From positions 2,232,001 to 2,296,000 of the forward strand of contig NZ_AP024109.1 in NCBI RefSeq assembly GCF_016591715.1: DNA of 64,000 bases, in the 5' to 3' direction. The first letter of the stretch is position 1, and every line of letters begins with the position of its first letter. This DNA comes from Mesorhizobium sp. J8 (GTDB taxonomy: Bacteria; Pseudomonadota; Alphaproteobacteria; Rhizobiales; Rhizobiaceae). Made by a program: the position numbers and the translations under genes. Below, piece after piece: positions 11,215 to 21,326 of the stretch. The notes under the pieces were generated by a model, which searched no databases, was not told the origin of the DNA, and was given only the letters and a program-made list of their open reading frames with translations.

Positions 11215-11259
11215 GCCGCCGGAAGGGACCGGCGGCACGCCTGAAACGGGGCCGTTTCA
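11215..11259 (+). other. Two stem-loops in the oppA leader
   Basis: The first hairpin has arms GCCGCCGG (11215-11222) and CCGGCGGC (11229-11236) around a 6-base loop. The second has arms TGAAACGG (11242-11249) and CCGTTTCA (11252-11259) around a 2-base loop. Both are perfect. Neither is followed by a T-run, so they are more likely to affect mRNA stability or leader control than to terminate transcription. I do not recognise a known riboswitch. Confidence 0.5.
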
Positions 11260-11325
11260 ACGGTTCCGGGGTGTCAAAACTTAAAAAAGGCGCGGCTGAG
11301 GGGCTGCGCCGACAGGGAGAACTTC

Positions 11326-12918
11326 ATGCTGAAAAACATGCTGAAGGCGACGGTGTTCGCCACCACCATGGCTCTCGCGACCGGGGCCTTCTATACGCCT
11401 GCCTTCGCCGAAACGGTCTACAACCGTGGCGCCGCCGCCGAGGCGGAGACGGTCGATCCGCACAAGACGTCGACGGTCTACGAGGCCGATATTATACGCG
11501 ACCTGTTCCAGGGCCTCGTCATGCATGATCAGAAGACGAACCTCATTCCGGGCGCCGCCGAGAGCTGGACGGTGTCGGATGACGGCACCGTCTACACCTT
11601 CAAGCTGCGCAAGGACGGCCTCTGGTCCGACGGAACCCCGGTGACGGCAGACGACTTTGTCTATTCGTTCCATCGGCTGGAAGATCCCGCCACCGCTGCG
11701 GAATATGCCTCGATGCTCTATCCGGTGAAGGGCGCCGAGGACTTCAACACCAAGAAAGGCAAGGCCGAGGATATGGGCGTGAAGGCGATCGACGCCAACA
11801 CGCTTGAAGTCACGCTGAAGGCTCCGACGCCCTATTTCCTGGAGATGCTGACCCACCAGGCGACCTATCCGGTCAACAAGGCTTCCATGGACAAGCTCGG
11901 CGCCGACTGGATCAAGCCGGGCAAGCTGGTTTCCAACGGCGCCTACACGCTGGCGGAGTGGGTTCCCAACGACCACATGAAACTGGTCAAGAACCCGAAG
12001 TTCTGGGACGCTGCCAGCGTCAAGCTCGACGTGGTCAACTATATCCCGACCGAGGATCGCTCGTCGGCGATGAAGCGCTTCGAGGCTGGCGAACTTGACA
12101 GCTATGGTGACCTGCCGACCGAACAGCTCGCCGATCTCAAAACCAAATTCGGCGACCAGGTCCGTGTCGGGCCATATCTCGGCACCTATTATTATGCGAT
12201 CAAGACCGATAAGGCGCCTTGGGACAATGTCGAGCTGCGCAACGCCATCTCGATGGCGATCGACCGCGACTTCCTGGCCGAGAAGGTCTGGCAGAATTCC
12301 ATGCTGCCCGGATATTCTATGGTGCCTCCGGGCATCGAGGGCTACACGCCGGCACTGGCCAAATATGCGGACATGCCGCAGATCGACCGCGAGGACGAGG
12401 CCAAGAAAATCCTGGAAAAGCTCGGCTACACGCCCGAGCACCCGTTGAAGATGGAAATCCGCTACAACACCTCGGAGAACCATAAGAACACCGCGGTCGC
12501 CATCCAGGAACAGCTGAAGCCGCTCGGCGTGGAGGTGACGCTTCTCAACACCGACACCAAGACCCACTATAGCTTCCTCGAGCAGAAGGGTAACTACGAC
12601 GTCGCCCGCGCCGCATGGATCGCCGACTACAAGGATCCGGAAACCTTCCTTGGCATCTCGCGCAAGGCGAGCGGCAACAACTACTCGAACTACAACAGCC
12701 CTGCCTATGAAGCCGCCATGGACAAGGCGGCCGCTGCCGGCGGCAAGCCCGAGGAGCGCATGAAGGACCTCGCCGCGGCCGAGCGCATCCTCGTCGACGA
12801 TGTCGGCGAGATCCCGCTGCTCTACTACAGCTATCACGACATCGTTTCCTCGAAGCTGCATGGCTTCGACGACAACGTCATGGACATTCATCCGTCCCGC
12901 TTCATCTCCAAGGACTGA
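11326..12918 (+). CDS. oppA: Oligopeptide ABC transporter, periplasmic substrate-binding protein
   Basis: A 530-residue SBP_bac_5 family protein. The first 28 or so residues are a signal peptide (basic start, hydrophobic ATVFATTMALATGAFYTPAFA, predicted cleavage after AFA). The mature start ETVYNRGAAAEAETVDPHKTSTVYEADIIRDLFQGLV and the later LRKDGLWSDGTPVTADDFVYSFHRLEDP are typical of OppA/MppA peptide binders. It should capture peptides in the periplasm and deliver them to the OppBC permeases encoded next. The ATG has a GGGAGA ribosome binding site 7 bases upstream. A strong hairpin separates it from the permease genes. Confidence 0.93.
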   Translation: MLKNMLKATVFATTMALATGAFYTPAFAETVYNRGAAAEAETVDPHKTSTVYEADIIRDLFQGLVMHDQKTNLIPGAAESWTVSDDGTVYTFKLRKDGLWSDGTPVTADDFVYSFHRLEDPATAAEYASMLYPVKGAEDFNTKKGKAEDMGVKAIDANTLEVTLKAPTPYFLEMLTHQATYPVNKASMDKLGADWIKPGKLVSNGAYTLAEWVPNDHMKLVKNPKFWDAASVKLDVVNYIPTEDRSSAMKRFEAGELDSYGDLPTEQLADLKTKFGDQVRVGPYLGTYYYAIKTDKAPWDNVELRNAISMAIDRDFLAEKVWQNSMLPGYSMVPPGIEGYTPALAKYADMPQIDREDEAKKILEKLGYTPEHPLKMEIRYNTSENHKNTAVAIQEQLKPLGVEVTLLNTDTKTHYSFLEQKGNYDVARAAWIADYKDPETFLGISRKASGNNYSNYNSPAYEAAMDKAAAAGGKPEERMKDLAAAERILVDDVGEIPLLYYSYHDIVSSKLHGFDDNVMDIHPSRFISKD

Positions 12919-12936
12919 CAAGAAACCTTGGCCGTG

Positions 12937-12963
12937 CCGCCGCTCCCTTTTGGGGAGCGGCGG
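12937..12963 (+). other. Intercistronic hairpin between oppA and oppB
   Basis: A perfect 11-base stem, CCGCCGCTCCC (12937-12947) paired with GGGAGCGGCGG (12953-12963), closes on a 5-base loop 18 bases after the oppA stop. No T-tract follows. Hairpins here commonly protect the 3' end of binding-protein mRNA, giving more binding protein than permease. That role is inferred from position. Confidence 0.6.
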
Positions 12964-13094
12964 TCGCGGTCTGTCGTCGTGCCGGGCCGAAAGTCGAGTT
13001 GGATTTTCAGGCTACCCGGTGCGAAGATCAGAAATGCCGGCGCGCCACGGATCTTCGACTGGAGAGCTGTCGCCCTGGCTGAAGCGGGGCGCCG

Positions 13095-14018
13095 ATGCTG
13101 CGTTATGTCTTCCGGCGGTTGTTGACCGCCATTCCCACGCTGTTCGTCATCGTGACGGTGGCGTTCTTCCTGATCCGCGTCGCGCCAGGCGGCCCGTTCA
13201 ATCAGGAACGGGGCCTGAGCCCTGAGATCAGGGCCAATCTCGAAGCCCAGTTCGGCCTCAACGATCCGCTCTGGCTGCAATATCTCCACTATCTCGGCAA
13301 TCTTTTGCGCGGCAGTTTTGGTCCGAGCTACAATCTGCCGGATTTCACCGTCACCGAACTCTTCGCCAAGGGCCTGCCGATCTCGGTGCAGATCGGCACC
13401 TCGGCGCTGGTGCTGGCGCTGCTGTTGGGCTCGATTCTCGGCACTATCGCGGCGCTCAACCAGAATAAAATAGCCGACTATTCGGTGATCGCTCTAGCCA
13501 CGGCCGGCAGCACCATCCCGACCTTCGTCACCGCGCCGGTGATCCAGCTCGTCTTCGGACTTTCCTGGAAGCTGCTGCCGATCGGCGGTTGGGGCGACGG
13601 CGCCCTCATCAACAAGGTCGGCCCGGTGTTGACGCTGGCCTTGCCGCAGATCGCGATCGTCGCGCGCCTGATGCGCGGCTCGATGATCGAGAGCCTGCGC
13701 TCGCACCACATCCGCACCGCCCGGGCGCTCGGCCTTTCCGACTGGTCGGTGGTGGTCAAGCACGCGCTGCGCGGCGCTGTCCTGCCGATCGTCTCCTTCA
13801 CCGGTCCGGCGGCCGCGTCACTGCTCACCGGCTCGATCATCGTCGAGACGATCTTCTCCATCCCCGGCGTCGGTCGCTATTTCGTCGATGCCGCGCTCAA
13901 CCGCGACTACACGTTGGTCATGGGAACCGTGGTGGTGATCGCGCTCTTCACCATCGTCTTCAACCTGATCGTCGATCTCCTCTACGCGGTGGTCGATCCG
14001 AGGGTGCGCTATGACTGA
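13095..14018 (+). CDS. oppB: Oligopeptide ABC transporter, permease
   Basis: A 307-residue inner-membrane permease of the OppB/DppB type. It opens with MLRYVFRRLLTAIPTLFVIVTVAFFLIRVAPGGPF, the conserved first transmembrane helix. The EAA loop that contacts the ATPase is at about residue 210 (HHIRTARALGLSDWSVVVKHALRGAVLPI). About six membrane segments are apparent. It starts 176 bases after oppA, and its 3' end overlaps oppC by 8 bases, consistent with one operon. Confidence 0.93.
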   Translation: MLRYVFRRLLTAIPTLFVIVTVAFFLIRVAPGGPFNQERGLSPEIRANLEAQFGLNDPLWLQYLHYLGNLLRGSFGPSYNLPDFTVTELFAKGLPISVQIGTSALVLALLLGSILGTIAALNQNKIADYSVIALATAGSTIPTFVTAPVIQLVFGLSWKLLPIGGWGDGALINKVGPVLTLALPQIAIVARLMRGSMIESLRSHHIRTARALGLSDWSVVVKHALRGAVLPIVSFTGPAAASLLTGSIIVETIFSIPGVGRYFVDAALNRDYTLVMGTVVVIALFTIVFNLIVDLLYAVVDPRVRYD

Positions 14019-15135
14019 GCTCGCCGTCGCCGTACCCGAGCCGATCGTCGGCCGCTCGCTCTGGGGCAATGCCTGGGCGCGGCTCAAGCGCAACCGCGCC
14101 GCCATGCTCAGCCTCTATTACCTGGCTTTCATCGCCGTCATCAGCATTTGCGGTCCCTGGGTCGTACCGCATGAATACACGACCATCTATGGCGACTATG
14201 TGCGCATGCCGCCGAGCCTCTCGGCCTATCCGAAGCCCGACATGATCCAGGGCGCGCTGAGCGACGCCATCAAGCGCATGCGCGCCGACATCAAGGAATG
14301 GCACCAGGACGGCAATCGCATCATCGTCACCGTCACCTCGACCAAGCCGATCGACGACCGCAACGTCCGCTATCTCGACCGCTCCGACGCCTTCGACGAC
14401 ACCAGGATCGAGAACAAGTCGCCCGACGGCCTCGAAGTGACGATGAGCTCGGCCGTGAAGCAGCAATATTTCTTCTTCGGCACCGACAACACCGGTCGCG
14501 ACCTGCTCTCTCGCACGCTGATGGCCGGACGCATTTCGCTCGCTATCGGTCTGCTTGCCGGCGTCGTGGCCGGCGTCATCGGCGTCATCTACGGCGCGAC
14601 CGCAGGCTTTGCCGGCGGCCGCGTCGACGAGGTGATGATGCGCATCGTCGACGTACTTTATTCGCTGCCCTTCATCTTCTTCGTCATCATGCTTGTGGTG
14701 TTCTTCGGCCGCAACTTCGTGCTGATGTTTTTAGCGGTGGGCGCGGTGCTGTGGCTCGACATGGCGCGCATCGTGCGCGGCCAGGCGCTGTCGATCCGCA
14801 GGCAGGAATATGTCCAGGCGGCGGAGGCCATGGGCGTCGGCCAGCGCGGCATCCTGCTGCGCCATGTCATTCCGAACCTCCTCGGCCCGGTCGTCATCTA
14901 CATGACGCTCTTGGTGCCGCAGGTGATCATCCTGGAGAGCTTCCTCTCCTTCCTTGGCCTCGGCGTGCAGGAGCCGATGACCAGCTGGGGCGTGCTGATC
15001 TCGGTCGGCGCCAAGAACATCGGCTATGCCAACTGGCTGCTCCTGTTCCCGGCCTTCTTCCTCGTCTCGACGTTGTTCGCGCTGAATTTCGTCGGCGACG
15101 GCCTGCGCGACGCGCTCGACCCGAAGGATCGATAA
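14011..15135 (+). CDS. oppC: Oligopeptide ABC transporter, permease
   Basis: A 374-residue OppC/DppC-type permease. The N-terminal OppC_N segment (SLWGNAWARLKRNRAAMLSLYYLAFIAVI) and first helix are followed by a large periplasmic stretch of about 100 residues, then the permease domain with the EAA loop at about residue 266 (QEYVQAAEAMGVGQRGILLRHVIPNLLGP). The enlarged periplasmic loop accounts for its being longer than the usual 300 residues; this is known in some OppC proteins. It overlaps oppB and is followed closely by the fused ATPase gene. Confidence 0.92.
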   Translation: MTELAVAVPEPIVGRSLWGNAWARLKRNRAAMLSLYYLAFIAVISICGPWVVPHEYTTIYGDYVRMPPSLSAYPKPDMIQGALSDAIKRMRADIKEWHQDGNRIIVTVTSTKPIDDRNVRYLDRSDAFDDTRIENKSPDGLEVTMSSAVKQQYFFFGTDNTGRDLLSRTLMAGRISLAIGLLAGVVAGVIGVIYGATAGFAGGRVDEVMMRIVDVLYSLPFIFFVIMLVVFFGRNFVLMFLAVGAVLWLDMARIVRGQALSIRRQEYVQAAEAMGVGQRGILLRHVIPNLLGPVVIYMTLLVPQVIILESFLSFLGLGVQEPMTSWGVLISVGAKNIGYANWLLLFPAFFLVSTLFALNFVGDGLRDALDPKDR

Positions 15136-15151
15136 GATGGGGAGCGCTGAC

Positions 15152-16768
15152 ATGGCCGCCGAAACGATCCTCAGCGTCAAGGATTTGCGCGTCCGCTTCC
15201 AGACCCTCGACGGCACGGTCGAGGCCGTCAAGGGCATCAATATCACGGTCAATGCCGGCGAGACGGTCGCCGTCGTCGGCGAATCCGGCTCCGGCAAGAG
15301 CCAGACGATGATGGCGGCGATGAGCCTGCTTTCCTCCAACGGCGAGGCCACGGGCCAGGTCGACTATCGCGGGCAGAACCTTCTGACGATGACCAAGAGC
15401 GAGCTCAACAAGGTGCGCGGCCGCAAGATCAGCATGATCTTTCAGGAGCCGATGACCTCGCTCGATCCGCTCTACACCATCGGCAACCAGTTGATGGAGC
15501 CGATCCGGCGGCATCGCGGCCTGAATGCCCAGGCCGCGCGCGAAGAGGCGCTGAAGCTGCTAAGGCTGGTGCACATCCCCGATCCCGAACGGCGGATGAA
15601 ATCCTATCCGCACGAAATGTCGGGCGGCCAGCGGCAGCGCGTCATGATCGCCATGGCTTTGGCCAATGATCCCGACATCCTGATCGCAGACGAGCCGACG
15701 ACCGCGCTCGACGTCACCATCCAGGCGCAGATCCTGATGCTGCTGGCCGAACTGCAGCGCAAGCTCGGCATGGCCATCGTCTTCATCACGCACGACCTCG
15801 GCATCGTGCGCCGTTTCGCCGACCGCGTCTATGTCATGCGCCAGGGCGAGGTAGTAGAGGAGGGCGCGGCGGAAGCGCTCTTTGCCAATCCTCAGCACGC
15901 CTACACCAAGATGCTGCTCGCGGCCGAGCCGACCGGCAGCAAGGCGGCGCCGCCGGCCAATTCGCCGGTGCTGCTCGAAGGACGCAATGTCGAGGTCGTG
16001 TTCAAGATCGGCGGCGGCTTTCTCGGCGGCGAGCCCCTGATGCTGCGCGCGGTCGACAGGATCTCGATCCGGCTGAAGCGCAATCAGACCATCGGCATCG
16101 TCGGCGAATCCGGTTCGGGCAAGTCGACGCTCGGCCGCGCGCTGCTGAGGCTCTTGCCCAGCGAGGGCGTCATCCGCTTCGGCGACCGCGATATTTCCGA
16201 AGCCGACCGCCGGGCGATGCGGCCGCTCAGGCGCGAATTGCAGCTCGTCTTCCAGGATCCGTTCGGTTCGCTGTCGCCGCGCATGACCGTCGGCCAGGTG
16301 ATCACCGAGGGGCTTCTGGTGCATGAGCCCTCGCTGACAGGCAAGCAGCGCGACCAGCGCGCCGTCGAGGCGCTGCGCGAGGTCGGCCTCGACCCCAACG
16401 CCCGCAACCGCTATCCGCACGAATTTTCCGGCGGCCAGCGCCAACGCATCGCCATTGCCCGCGCCATGATCCTCATGCCGAAAGTGGTGGTGCTGGACGA
16501 GCCGACCTCGGCGCTCGACCGCTCGGTGCAGAAGCAGATCGTCGAGCTCTTGCGCAAGCTGCAGGCCGACCACGAACTGTCCTACCTCTTCATAAGCCAC
16601 GACCTCGCGGTGGTGCGCGCCATGGCCGACTACATCATCGTCATGAAGCAGGGGAAGATCGTCGAGGAAGGCCCAACCCAGGAGATCTTCGACAATCCGC
16701 GCGAGGCCTACACGCAGACGCTGATGAACGCCGCGATCGATTCGACACGATTCAGAATGAGCGCCTGA
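15152..16768 (+). CDS. Peptide ABC transporter, fused double ATP-binding protein (OppD-OppF type)
   Basis: About 538 residues with two complete ABC ATPase domains in tandem. Domain 1 has Walker [13 protein letters not shown] (about residue 40), signature MSGGQRQRV (about 157) and Walker B ILIADEPT. Domain 2 has Walker [14 protein letters not shown] (about residue 320), signature [13 protein letters not shown] (about 427) and Walker [12 protein letters not shown]. Each domain also ends with an oligopeptide-type extension. It replaces separate oppD and oppF genes. I use the ATG at 15152, which has GGGGAG 7 bases upstream; the in-frame ATG at 15137 would add five residues. Confidence 0.93.
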   Translation: MAAETILSVKDLRVRFQTLDGTVEAVKGINITVNAGETVAVVGESGSGKSQTMMAAMSLLSSNGEATGQVDYRGQNLLTMTKSELNKVRGRKISMIFQEPMTSLDPLYTIGNQLMEPIRRHRGLNAQAAREEALKLLRLVHIPDPERRMKSYPHEMSGGQRQRVMIAMALANDPDILIADEPTTALDVTIQAQILMLLAELQRKLGMAIVFITHDLGIVRRFADRVYVMRQGEVVEEGAAEALFANPQHAYTKMLLAAEPTGSKAAPPANSPVLLEGRNVEVVFKIGGGFLGGEPLMLRAVDRISIRLKRNQTIGIVGESGSGKSTLGRALLRLLPSEGVIRFGDRDISEADRRAMRPLRRELQLVFQDPFGSLSPRMTVGQVITEGLLVHEPSLTGKQRDQRAVEALREVGLDPNARNRYPHEFSGGQRQRIAIARAMILMPKVVVLDEPTSALDRSVQKQIVELLRKLQADHELSYLFISHDLAVVRAMADYIIVMKQGKIVEEGPTQEIFDNPREAYTQTLMNAAIDSTRFRMSA

Positions 16769-16774
16769 AGCCGG

Positions 16775-16796
16775 GGCGAGCCTGGCCTCGCTCGCC
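16775..16796. terminator. Stem-loop between convergent opp operon and lipoprotein gene
   Basis: Perfect arms GGCGAGC (16775-16781) and GCTCGCC (16790-16796) around an 8-base loop lie just after the opp operon stop; the convergent lipoprotein gene ends at 16797. A bidirectional terminator is plausible from the position, though no clear T-tract follows on either strand. Confidence 0.35.
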
Positions 16797-17126
16797 TCAA
16801 TGCGCGGATGGGCACCTCTGGCTGCGCGTCGCGACAATCACCTGCTGCTGTTGCTGCAGGCGTTCGATCCGAGCGCTTTCGCGATTGGCAACCACCGTCT
16901 TCACACGTTCGCCGCCGAGCAGCCAGTTCGGTACACTGGTGTTGGCGACCTCGCCGCGGGCGATCGCGGTGCGTGAAATATCGGTCGCGGTCTCGCCGAC
17001 CGCATTGTTGAGCTCGGGGCAGTTCATCTTGTCGTATTTCGTAGGATTGATCGACGCGGTGGTCGACGAGCAGCCTGCCGCCAGAAGCAGCGTCGCGATC
17101 GAGATGGGTATGCGCTTGAATGTCAT
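16797..17126 (-). CDS. Small putative lipoprotein
   Basis: About 109 residues. The start MTFKRIPISIATLLLAAGCSSTTAS is a clear lipoprotein signal, with lipobox LAAGC and the acylated Cys near residue 19. The mature part has a conserved-looking CPELNNAVGETATDISRTAIARGEV and a Gln-rich tract (RLQQQQQ) before a C-terminal Cys. I do not recognise a functional family. The frame is open upstream to 17165, but the extra 13 residues precede a normal lipoprotein signal, so the ATG at 17126 is preferred. It converges on the opp operon. Confidence 0.65.
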   Translation of the reverse strand: MTFKRIPISIATLLLAAGCSSTTASINPTKYDKMNCPELNNAVGETATDISRTAIARGEVANTSVPNWLLGGERVKTVVANRESARIERLQQQQQVIVATRSQRCPSAH

Positions 17127-17304
17127 TCTCTCATTCAGTCGCTCTGCGGACTCCGCGCTCCACAAACCCAGGACAATACACCATTAGGTCAAAGTAAGGG
17201 CCGGCTGTCGAGCGCAATAAGCGGCAGTAGCCAATCGGCTCACGGCCCGACGATGAAAAGTCAACGAGGCGCGGGATTGCAAGCGTCCAAGTGCTTGTTT
17301 TTTC

Positions 17305-17381
17305 TGGTCGGAGTGGCAGGATTTGAACCTGCGACCCCCTCGTCCCGAACGAGGTGCGCTACCAGACTGCGCTACACTCCG
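17305..17381 (-). tRNA. tRNA-Pro (anticodon CGG)
   Basis: A 77-nucleotide cloverleaf on the minus strand. The acceptor stem is CGGAGTG paired with CACTCCG, with discriminator A and an encoded CCA. The anticodon stem is CCTCG/CGAGG and the loop TTCGGGA gives anticodon CGG, reading CCG codons. The T arm contains GGTTCAAATCC. It stands alone between the small lipoprotein gene and the guanylyltransferase fusion gene, transcribed away from the latter. The other bases of this 446-base gap show no gene. Confidence 0.97.
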
Positions 17382-17396
17382 TGACCAGACCGCGGG

Positions 17397-17425
17397 CTTA
17401 TAGCTGCCGCTTTCCGATCCTGCAA
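17397..17425 (-). promoter_or_regulatory. Promoter of the tRNA-Pro gene
   Basis: Read on the minus strand, TTGCAG (17420-17425) and TATAAG (17397-17402) are separated by 17 bases. The -10 box ends about 15 bases before the mature tRNA 5' end, fitting a short 5' leader. Assigned by eye. Confidence 0.55.
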
Positions 17426-17572
17426 GCGTCAATGACAGCACTTCTGTCGCATTTCCTTTCTTTCGCGAAGCTTGCCCGAATGGCTTAGGATTTGGCTGCC
17501 GGGTAAAGGTGGGCTTAAAGGCTTTTGTCGTAAGTCCAGGGCATCGGAGCCGGACGTTTGACAAGGTCGTTC

Positions 17573-19813
17573 ATGAGCCACCGCATCGTCAGTTTTGTCA
17601 TGAGTGGCGGCGTCGGCTCGCGGCTGTGGCCGCTGTCGCGCGAGGACAATCCCAAGCAGTTCCACGATTTTTCCGGCGACGGCTCGATGCTCGCGAAAAC
17701 CTTGCGGCGCTTGGCAGCGCGGCCGCAGGGCGAGACGCCGATCTTCCTGATCGCCGCGGAGCGTCACGCCGAGCGCGTCCATGCCGACCTTGCGGGCATC
17801 GACCTCGGCGGCGGCGGGCCGCTGTTCGAGCCGACGGGGCGCAACACGGCGGCCGCGGTGGCGCTGGCCAGCCTGCGCACGCTCTCCGAATATGGCGACG
17901 AACTGGTTCTGGTGGTGCCGTCCGATCATGAGATTTCGACGGCCGCTCAGTTCTGGCAGAGCATCGAGGCGGGCGCGGGCGCGGCAAATGCCGGGCGGCT
18001 CGTGGTGTTCGGCCTCAAGCCGACTCAGCCCGAGACCGGCTACGGCTATATCGAGGTCGGGACCGGCAGGGACGGCGTCTTCGACGTCTCGCGCTTCGTC
18101 GAGAAGCCCGATCTCGCCACCGCGCAGGCCTATCTCGACGCCGGCAGTTTCTACTGGAACACCGGCATCTTCCTGTTCCGCGCCGGCGCCATGCGCGACG
18201 CCTTCGCGGCCTATGAACCGAAAATCTGGCAGGCGACGCAAGCCGCCTACGAGGCTGCGACCAGCGATCTGTCCGGCCTCTACATGCCGCTGGAGCTTTA
18301 TTCCGCGATCCCGTCGACCTCGATCGACTACGCCATCATGGAACGCGCGAAAGACATCGCCATGGTGCCGGCGGGCTTCCGCTGGAACGATCTCGGCTCC
18401 TGGCAGTCGTTGCTGGACGTCGGCCCGTCCGATGGGCAGGGCAACGTCATCGTCGGAGATGTCGTCGCCATCGATTGCGAGAACTCCTATATCCGCAGCG
18501 AAGGTCGCCTGCTGTCGGCCATCGGTATGAAGGACGTCGCCATCGTCTCCACGGCCGACGCCACCTTCGTCGCCCCTGTCAGTCATAGCCAGCACGTCAA
18601 GAAGATCGTCGAGCAGTTGGAGAAATCCGGCCGGCTGGAAACGCGGTTCACGCCGGCGCATGACCGCGTCATCGAGAGCGGCGCCTGGCGGCGGCGCGTG
18701 CGCCACTGGCTGTTCGAGGAGACGCTGCCGCTGTGGTCGACGGTCGGCGTCGACGAGCGCCATGGCGGCTTCCACGAGGCGCTGGGCTTCGACGCTTCGC
18801 CGCTGATGAAGCTCAAGCGCATGCGCACGCAGGCGCGCCAGGTCTACGCGTTCGCGGTCGCCAAGGAGCGCGGCTGGGACGGCCCGGCCGACCGGCTGAT
18901 CGCGCATGGCATCGACTTCATGGCGGGGCAGGGCCGCACGAAGCGGGGCGGCTGGGTGCGCACGCTCAACATCGACGGCTCGGTCGCCGATCCGGTCGAG
19001 GACGCTTACGATCATTCCTGCGTGCTTCTGGCGCTGGCGCATGCCCATATGTCGGGCCATCCCGACGCGTTGCGGCTCGGCGAGGAGACGTTCGCCTTCC
19101 TCGATGCGCATCTGGAAGACGCCCGCATGACCGGCTTTCTGGAAACCTCCGACGGTGCGGAAGAACGGCGTTCCAATCCGCATATGCACCTGCTCGAGGC
19201 CTTCCTCGCCTGGCACAGGGCGACCGGCGAGCGCGCCTATCTGCGCCGCGCGGCGCGCATCATCGACCTTTTCCGCAGTCATTTCTTCGATGCCGAAAGC
19301 TGGACGCTGGGCGAATATTTCGACGAAGGCTGGAAACCGGCCGCGGGCGAGAAGCGGAACTGGACCGAGCCTGGCCATCATTTCGAATGGGCCTCGCTGC
19401 TGGTCGATTTCGCCGCCCGCAGCGGTCAGGGTGAACTCACCGCTTTCGCCCGCAAGCTCTATGCCTCGGCCGTTGCCAATGGCCTCAACCGCGCCACCGG
19501 CCTTGCCTATGGCGCCGTCTCGCGGCAGGGCCTGCCGCTCGACACGGTCTCGCGAAGCTGGCCGCAGGCCGAGGCGATCAAGGCGGCGATCGCGCTCGAC
19601 GGCTCGGGCGGGCCGGACCTCAAGCCCGAGATTGAGGCGCGCGTCGGCCGCCTGTTCCGCTGGCATATCGACCCGGCGCCGCTCGGCCTCTGGATCGACC
19701 GCATCGACGAACGCGGCCGCTCACTGGCGACCGAAGTGCCCGCAAGCATCTTCTACCATCTGGTCTATGCGCTGACACAGTATTTGGACGGGACGGCGGG
19801 CAGCTCTCAGTAA
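17573..19813 (+). CDS. Bifunctional mannose-1-phosphate guanylyltransferase / AGE-family isomerase fusion
   Basis: A 746-residue two-domain protein. Residues 1 to about 350 are a GDP-mannose pyrophosphorylase: [20 protein letters not shown] at the start, [14 protein letters not shown] and [12 protein letters not shown]. Residues from about 375 to the end are an N-acylglucosamine 2-epimerase (AGE)-like alpha/alpha-barrel: [17 protein letters not shown] and [15 protein letters not shown] hold the conserved His residues of that family, which includes mannose and mannose-6-phosphate isomerases. It probably makes GDP-mannose for polysaccharide synthesis, with the AGE half replacing the usual cupin phosphomannose isomerase. 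That role is inferred. I use the ATG at 17573, with AAGG 6 bases upstream, over the in-frame TTG at 17558. Confidence 0.85.
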   Translation: MSHRIVSFVMSGGVGSRLWPLSREDNPKQFHDFSGDGSMLAKTLRRLAARPQGETPIFLIAAERHAERVHADLAGIDLGGGGPLFEPTGRNTAAAVALASLRTLSEYGDELVLVVPSDHEISTAAQFWQSIEAGAGAANAGRLVVFGLKPTQPETGYGYIEVGTGRDGVFDVSRFVEKPDLATAQAYLDAGSFYWNTGIFLFRAGAMRDAFAAYEPKIWQATQAAYEAATSDLSGLYMPLELYSAIPSTSIDYAIMERAKDIAMVPAGFRWNDLGSWQSLLDVGPSDGQGNVIVGDVVAIDCENSYIRSEGRLLSAIGMKDVAIVSTADATFVAPVSHSQHVKKIVEQLEKSGRLETRFTPAHDRVIESGAWRRRVRHWLFEETLPLWSTVGVDERHGGFHEALGFDASPLMKLKRMRTQARQVYAFAVAKERGWDGPADRLIAHGIDFMAGQGRTKRGGWVRTLNIDGSVADPVEDAYDHSCVLLALAHAHMSGHPDALRLGEETFAFLDAHLEDARMTGFLETSDGAEERRSNPHMHLLEAFLAWHRATGERAYLRRAARIIDLFRSHFFDAESWTLGEYFDEGWKPAAGEKRNWTEPGHHFEWASLLVDFAARSGQGELTAFARKLYASAVANGLNRATGLAYGAVSRQGLPLDTVSRSWPQAEAIKAAIALDGSGGPDLKPEIEARVGRLFRWHIDPAPLGLWIDRIDERGRSLATEVPASIFYHLVYALTQYLDGTAGSSQ

Positions 19814-21270
19814 GGCGCCGCCACGTCCCCCGTCTCGACATAAACCGCCTTGAGCTGCGAATAATGCGCCAGCGCGGCCAGCGAGTTCTCGCGGCCGATG
19901 CCGGACTGCTTGACGCCGCCGAAGGGCATTTCGACCGGGGTCAGATTATAGGCGTTGATCCAGCAGGTGCCGGCCTGCAGTTCGGCAATCACCCGGTGGG
20001 CGCGCGGCAGGTCGCGCGTGAACACGCCGGCCGCCAGCCCGAACTCGATGTCGTTGGCGCGCTCGATCACCTCGTCTTCGCTATCGAATTTCAAGACGCT
20101 CATCACCGGCCCGAAGATCTCTTCGCGCGCGATCCGCATCGTATCGGTGACATTGGTGAACACGGTCGGCTCGATGAAGAAGCCGCCCTCGAAACCTTGC
20201 AACGAGGGCACATTGCCGCCGCAGGCGAGGCTCGCACCTTCCCGCTTGCCGGCTTCGATATAGGAGACGACCTTCTCCTGCTGCGCCTTGTTGACCAGCG
20301 GCCCCATCTGCGTTTCGGGATCGAGCGGATCGCCGATGCGTATTTTTTTCGTCCGCTCGACCAGCCGCTCGACGAAACGGTCATGAAGGCCTTTCTGCAC
20401 GAAGACACGCGTGCCGTTGGAGCAGATCTGGCCGGTGGAGTAGAAATTGCCGAGCATGGCGCCACCGATGGCGTTCTCGAGATCGGCGTCGTCGAAGACG
20501 ATGAGCGGCGACTTGCCGCCAAGCTCCATGGTGGCGTGCTTCATCTTGGAGCCGGCGAGCGACAGCACCTTGCGCCCCGTGGGCACCGAGCCGGTCACCG
20601 AAACCTTTGCCACGACGTCATGGCCGACGAGGCCGGCGCCGACATCGCCATAGCCTTGCACGACGTTGAACAACCCGTCGGGCAGGCCGGCCTCCGAGTA
20701 GATCTCGGCCAGCGCCAGCGCCGACAGCGGTGTGTTCTCCGAAGGCTTGAATACCATGGCATTGCCCATGGCCAGCGCCGGCGCCGACTTCCAGCCGGCG
20801 ATCTGGATCGGGTAGTTCCAGGCACCAATGCCGACACAGACGCCGAGCGGCTCGCGGCGCGTGTAGGCGAAAGGCCCGCCGAGATCGATCATCTCGCCAT
20901 TGAAGGCGGCGACCGCTCCGGCGAAATATTCCAGGCAGTCGGCGGCCGAAGGCGCATCGGCCACCAGCGTTTCCTGGATCGCCTTGCCGGTGTCCAGCGT
21001 TTCGATCCGCGCCAGATCGGCGTTGCGCGCGCGCAGAATGTCGGCGGCGCGGCGCAGGATGCGGCCGCGCTCGACCGGCTTCAGCCGCGCCCAGGCCGGC
21101 TGGGCGGAGCGGGCCGCCTCGATTGCCAGCTCCAGAACGTTCGGCGTCGCCGAATGCAGCGTCGCGATGGTTTCGCCGGTCGCGGGATAAATCACCGGCA
21201 AAGGCGCGCCGCCTTCGTCCTCGATGTAGCGGCCGTTGACATAATGCGATGCCGTCGGCTGAGCGCGCAT
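19807..21270 (-). CDS. betB: Betaine aldehyde dehydrogenase
   Basis: A 487-residue aldehyde dehydrogenase that oxidises betaine aldehyde to glycine betaine with NAD(P)+. It starts [21 protein letters not shown]. The catalytic Glu motif [17 protein letters not shown] is near residue 250 and the catalytic Cys is in [12 protein letters not shown] near residue 285. The C-terminus has the BetB-like [23 protein letters not shown]. It is the last gene of the bet cluster, 56 bases after betA. Its stop overlaps the convergent guanylyltransferase fusion gene by 7 bases. Confidence 0.96.
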   Translation of the reverse strand: MRAQPTASHYVNGRYIEDEGGAPLPVIYPATGETIATLHSATPNVLELAIEAARSAQPAWARLKPVERGRILRRAADILRARNADLARIETLDTGKAIQETLVADAPSAADCLEYFAGAVAAFNGEMIDLGGPFAYTRREPLGVCVGIGAWNYPIQIAGWKSAPALAMGNAMVFKPSENTPLSALALAEIYSEAGLPDGLFNVVQGYGDVGAGLVGHDVVAKVSVTGSVPTGRKVLSLAGSKMKHATMELGGKSPLIVFDDADLENAIGGAMLGNFYSTGQICSNGTRVFVQKGLHDRFVERLVERTKKIRIGDPLDPETQMGPLVNKAQQEKVVSYIEAGKREGASLACGGNVPSLQGFEGGFFIEPTVFTNVTDTMRIAREEIFGPVMSVLKFDSEDEVIERANDIEFGLAAGVFTRDLPRAHRVIAELQAGTCWINAYNLTPVEMPFGGVKQSGIGRENSLAALAHYSQLKAVYVETGDVAAPY

Positions 21271-21326
21271 GGCTTATCTCCGTTCATTGGTCGCTGGGCG
21301 GGGAGGGCGCCCGCCTCGACAATGCC

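Noticed and set aside
17429..19666. A 745-codon minus-strand open frame opposite the guanylyltransferase fusion gene
   Set aside because: It mirrors the coding strand codon bias and has no recognisable domain; the plus-strand protein has full family motifs.
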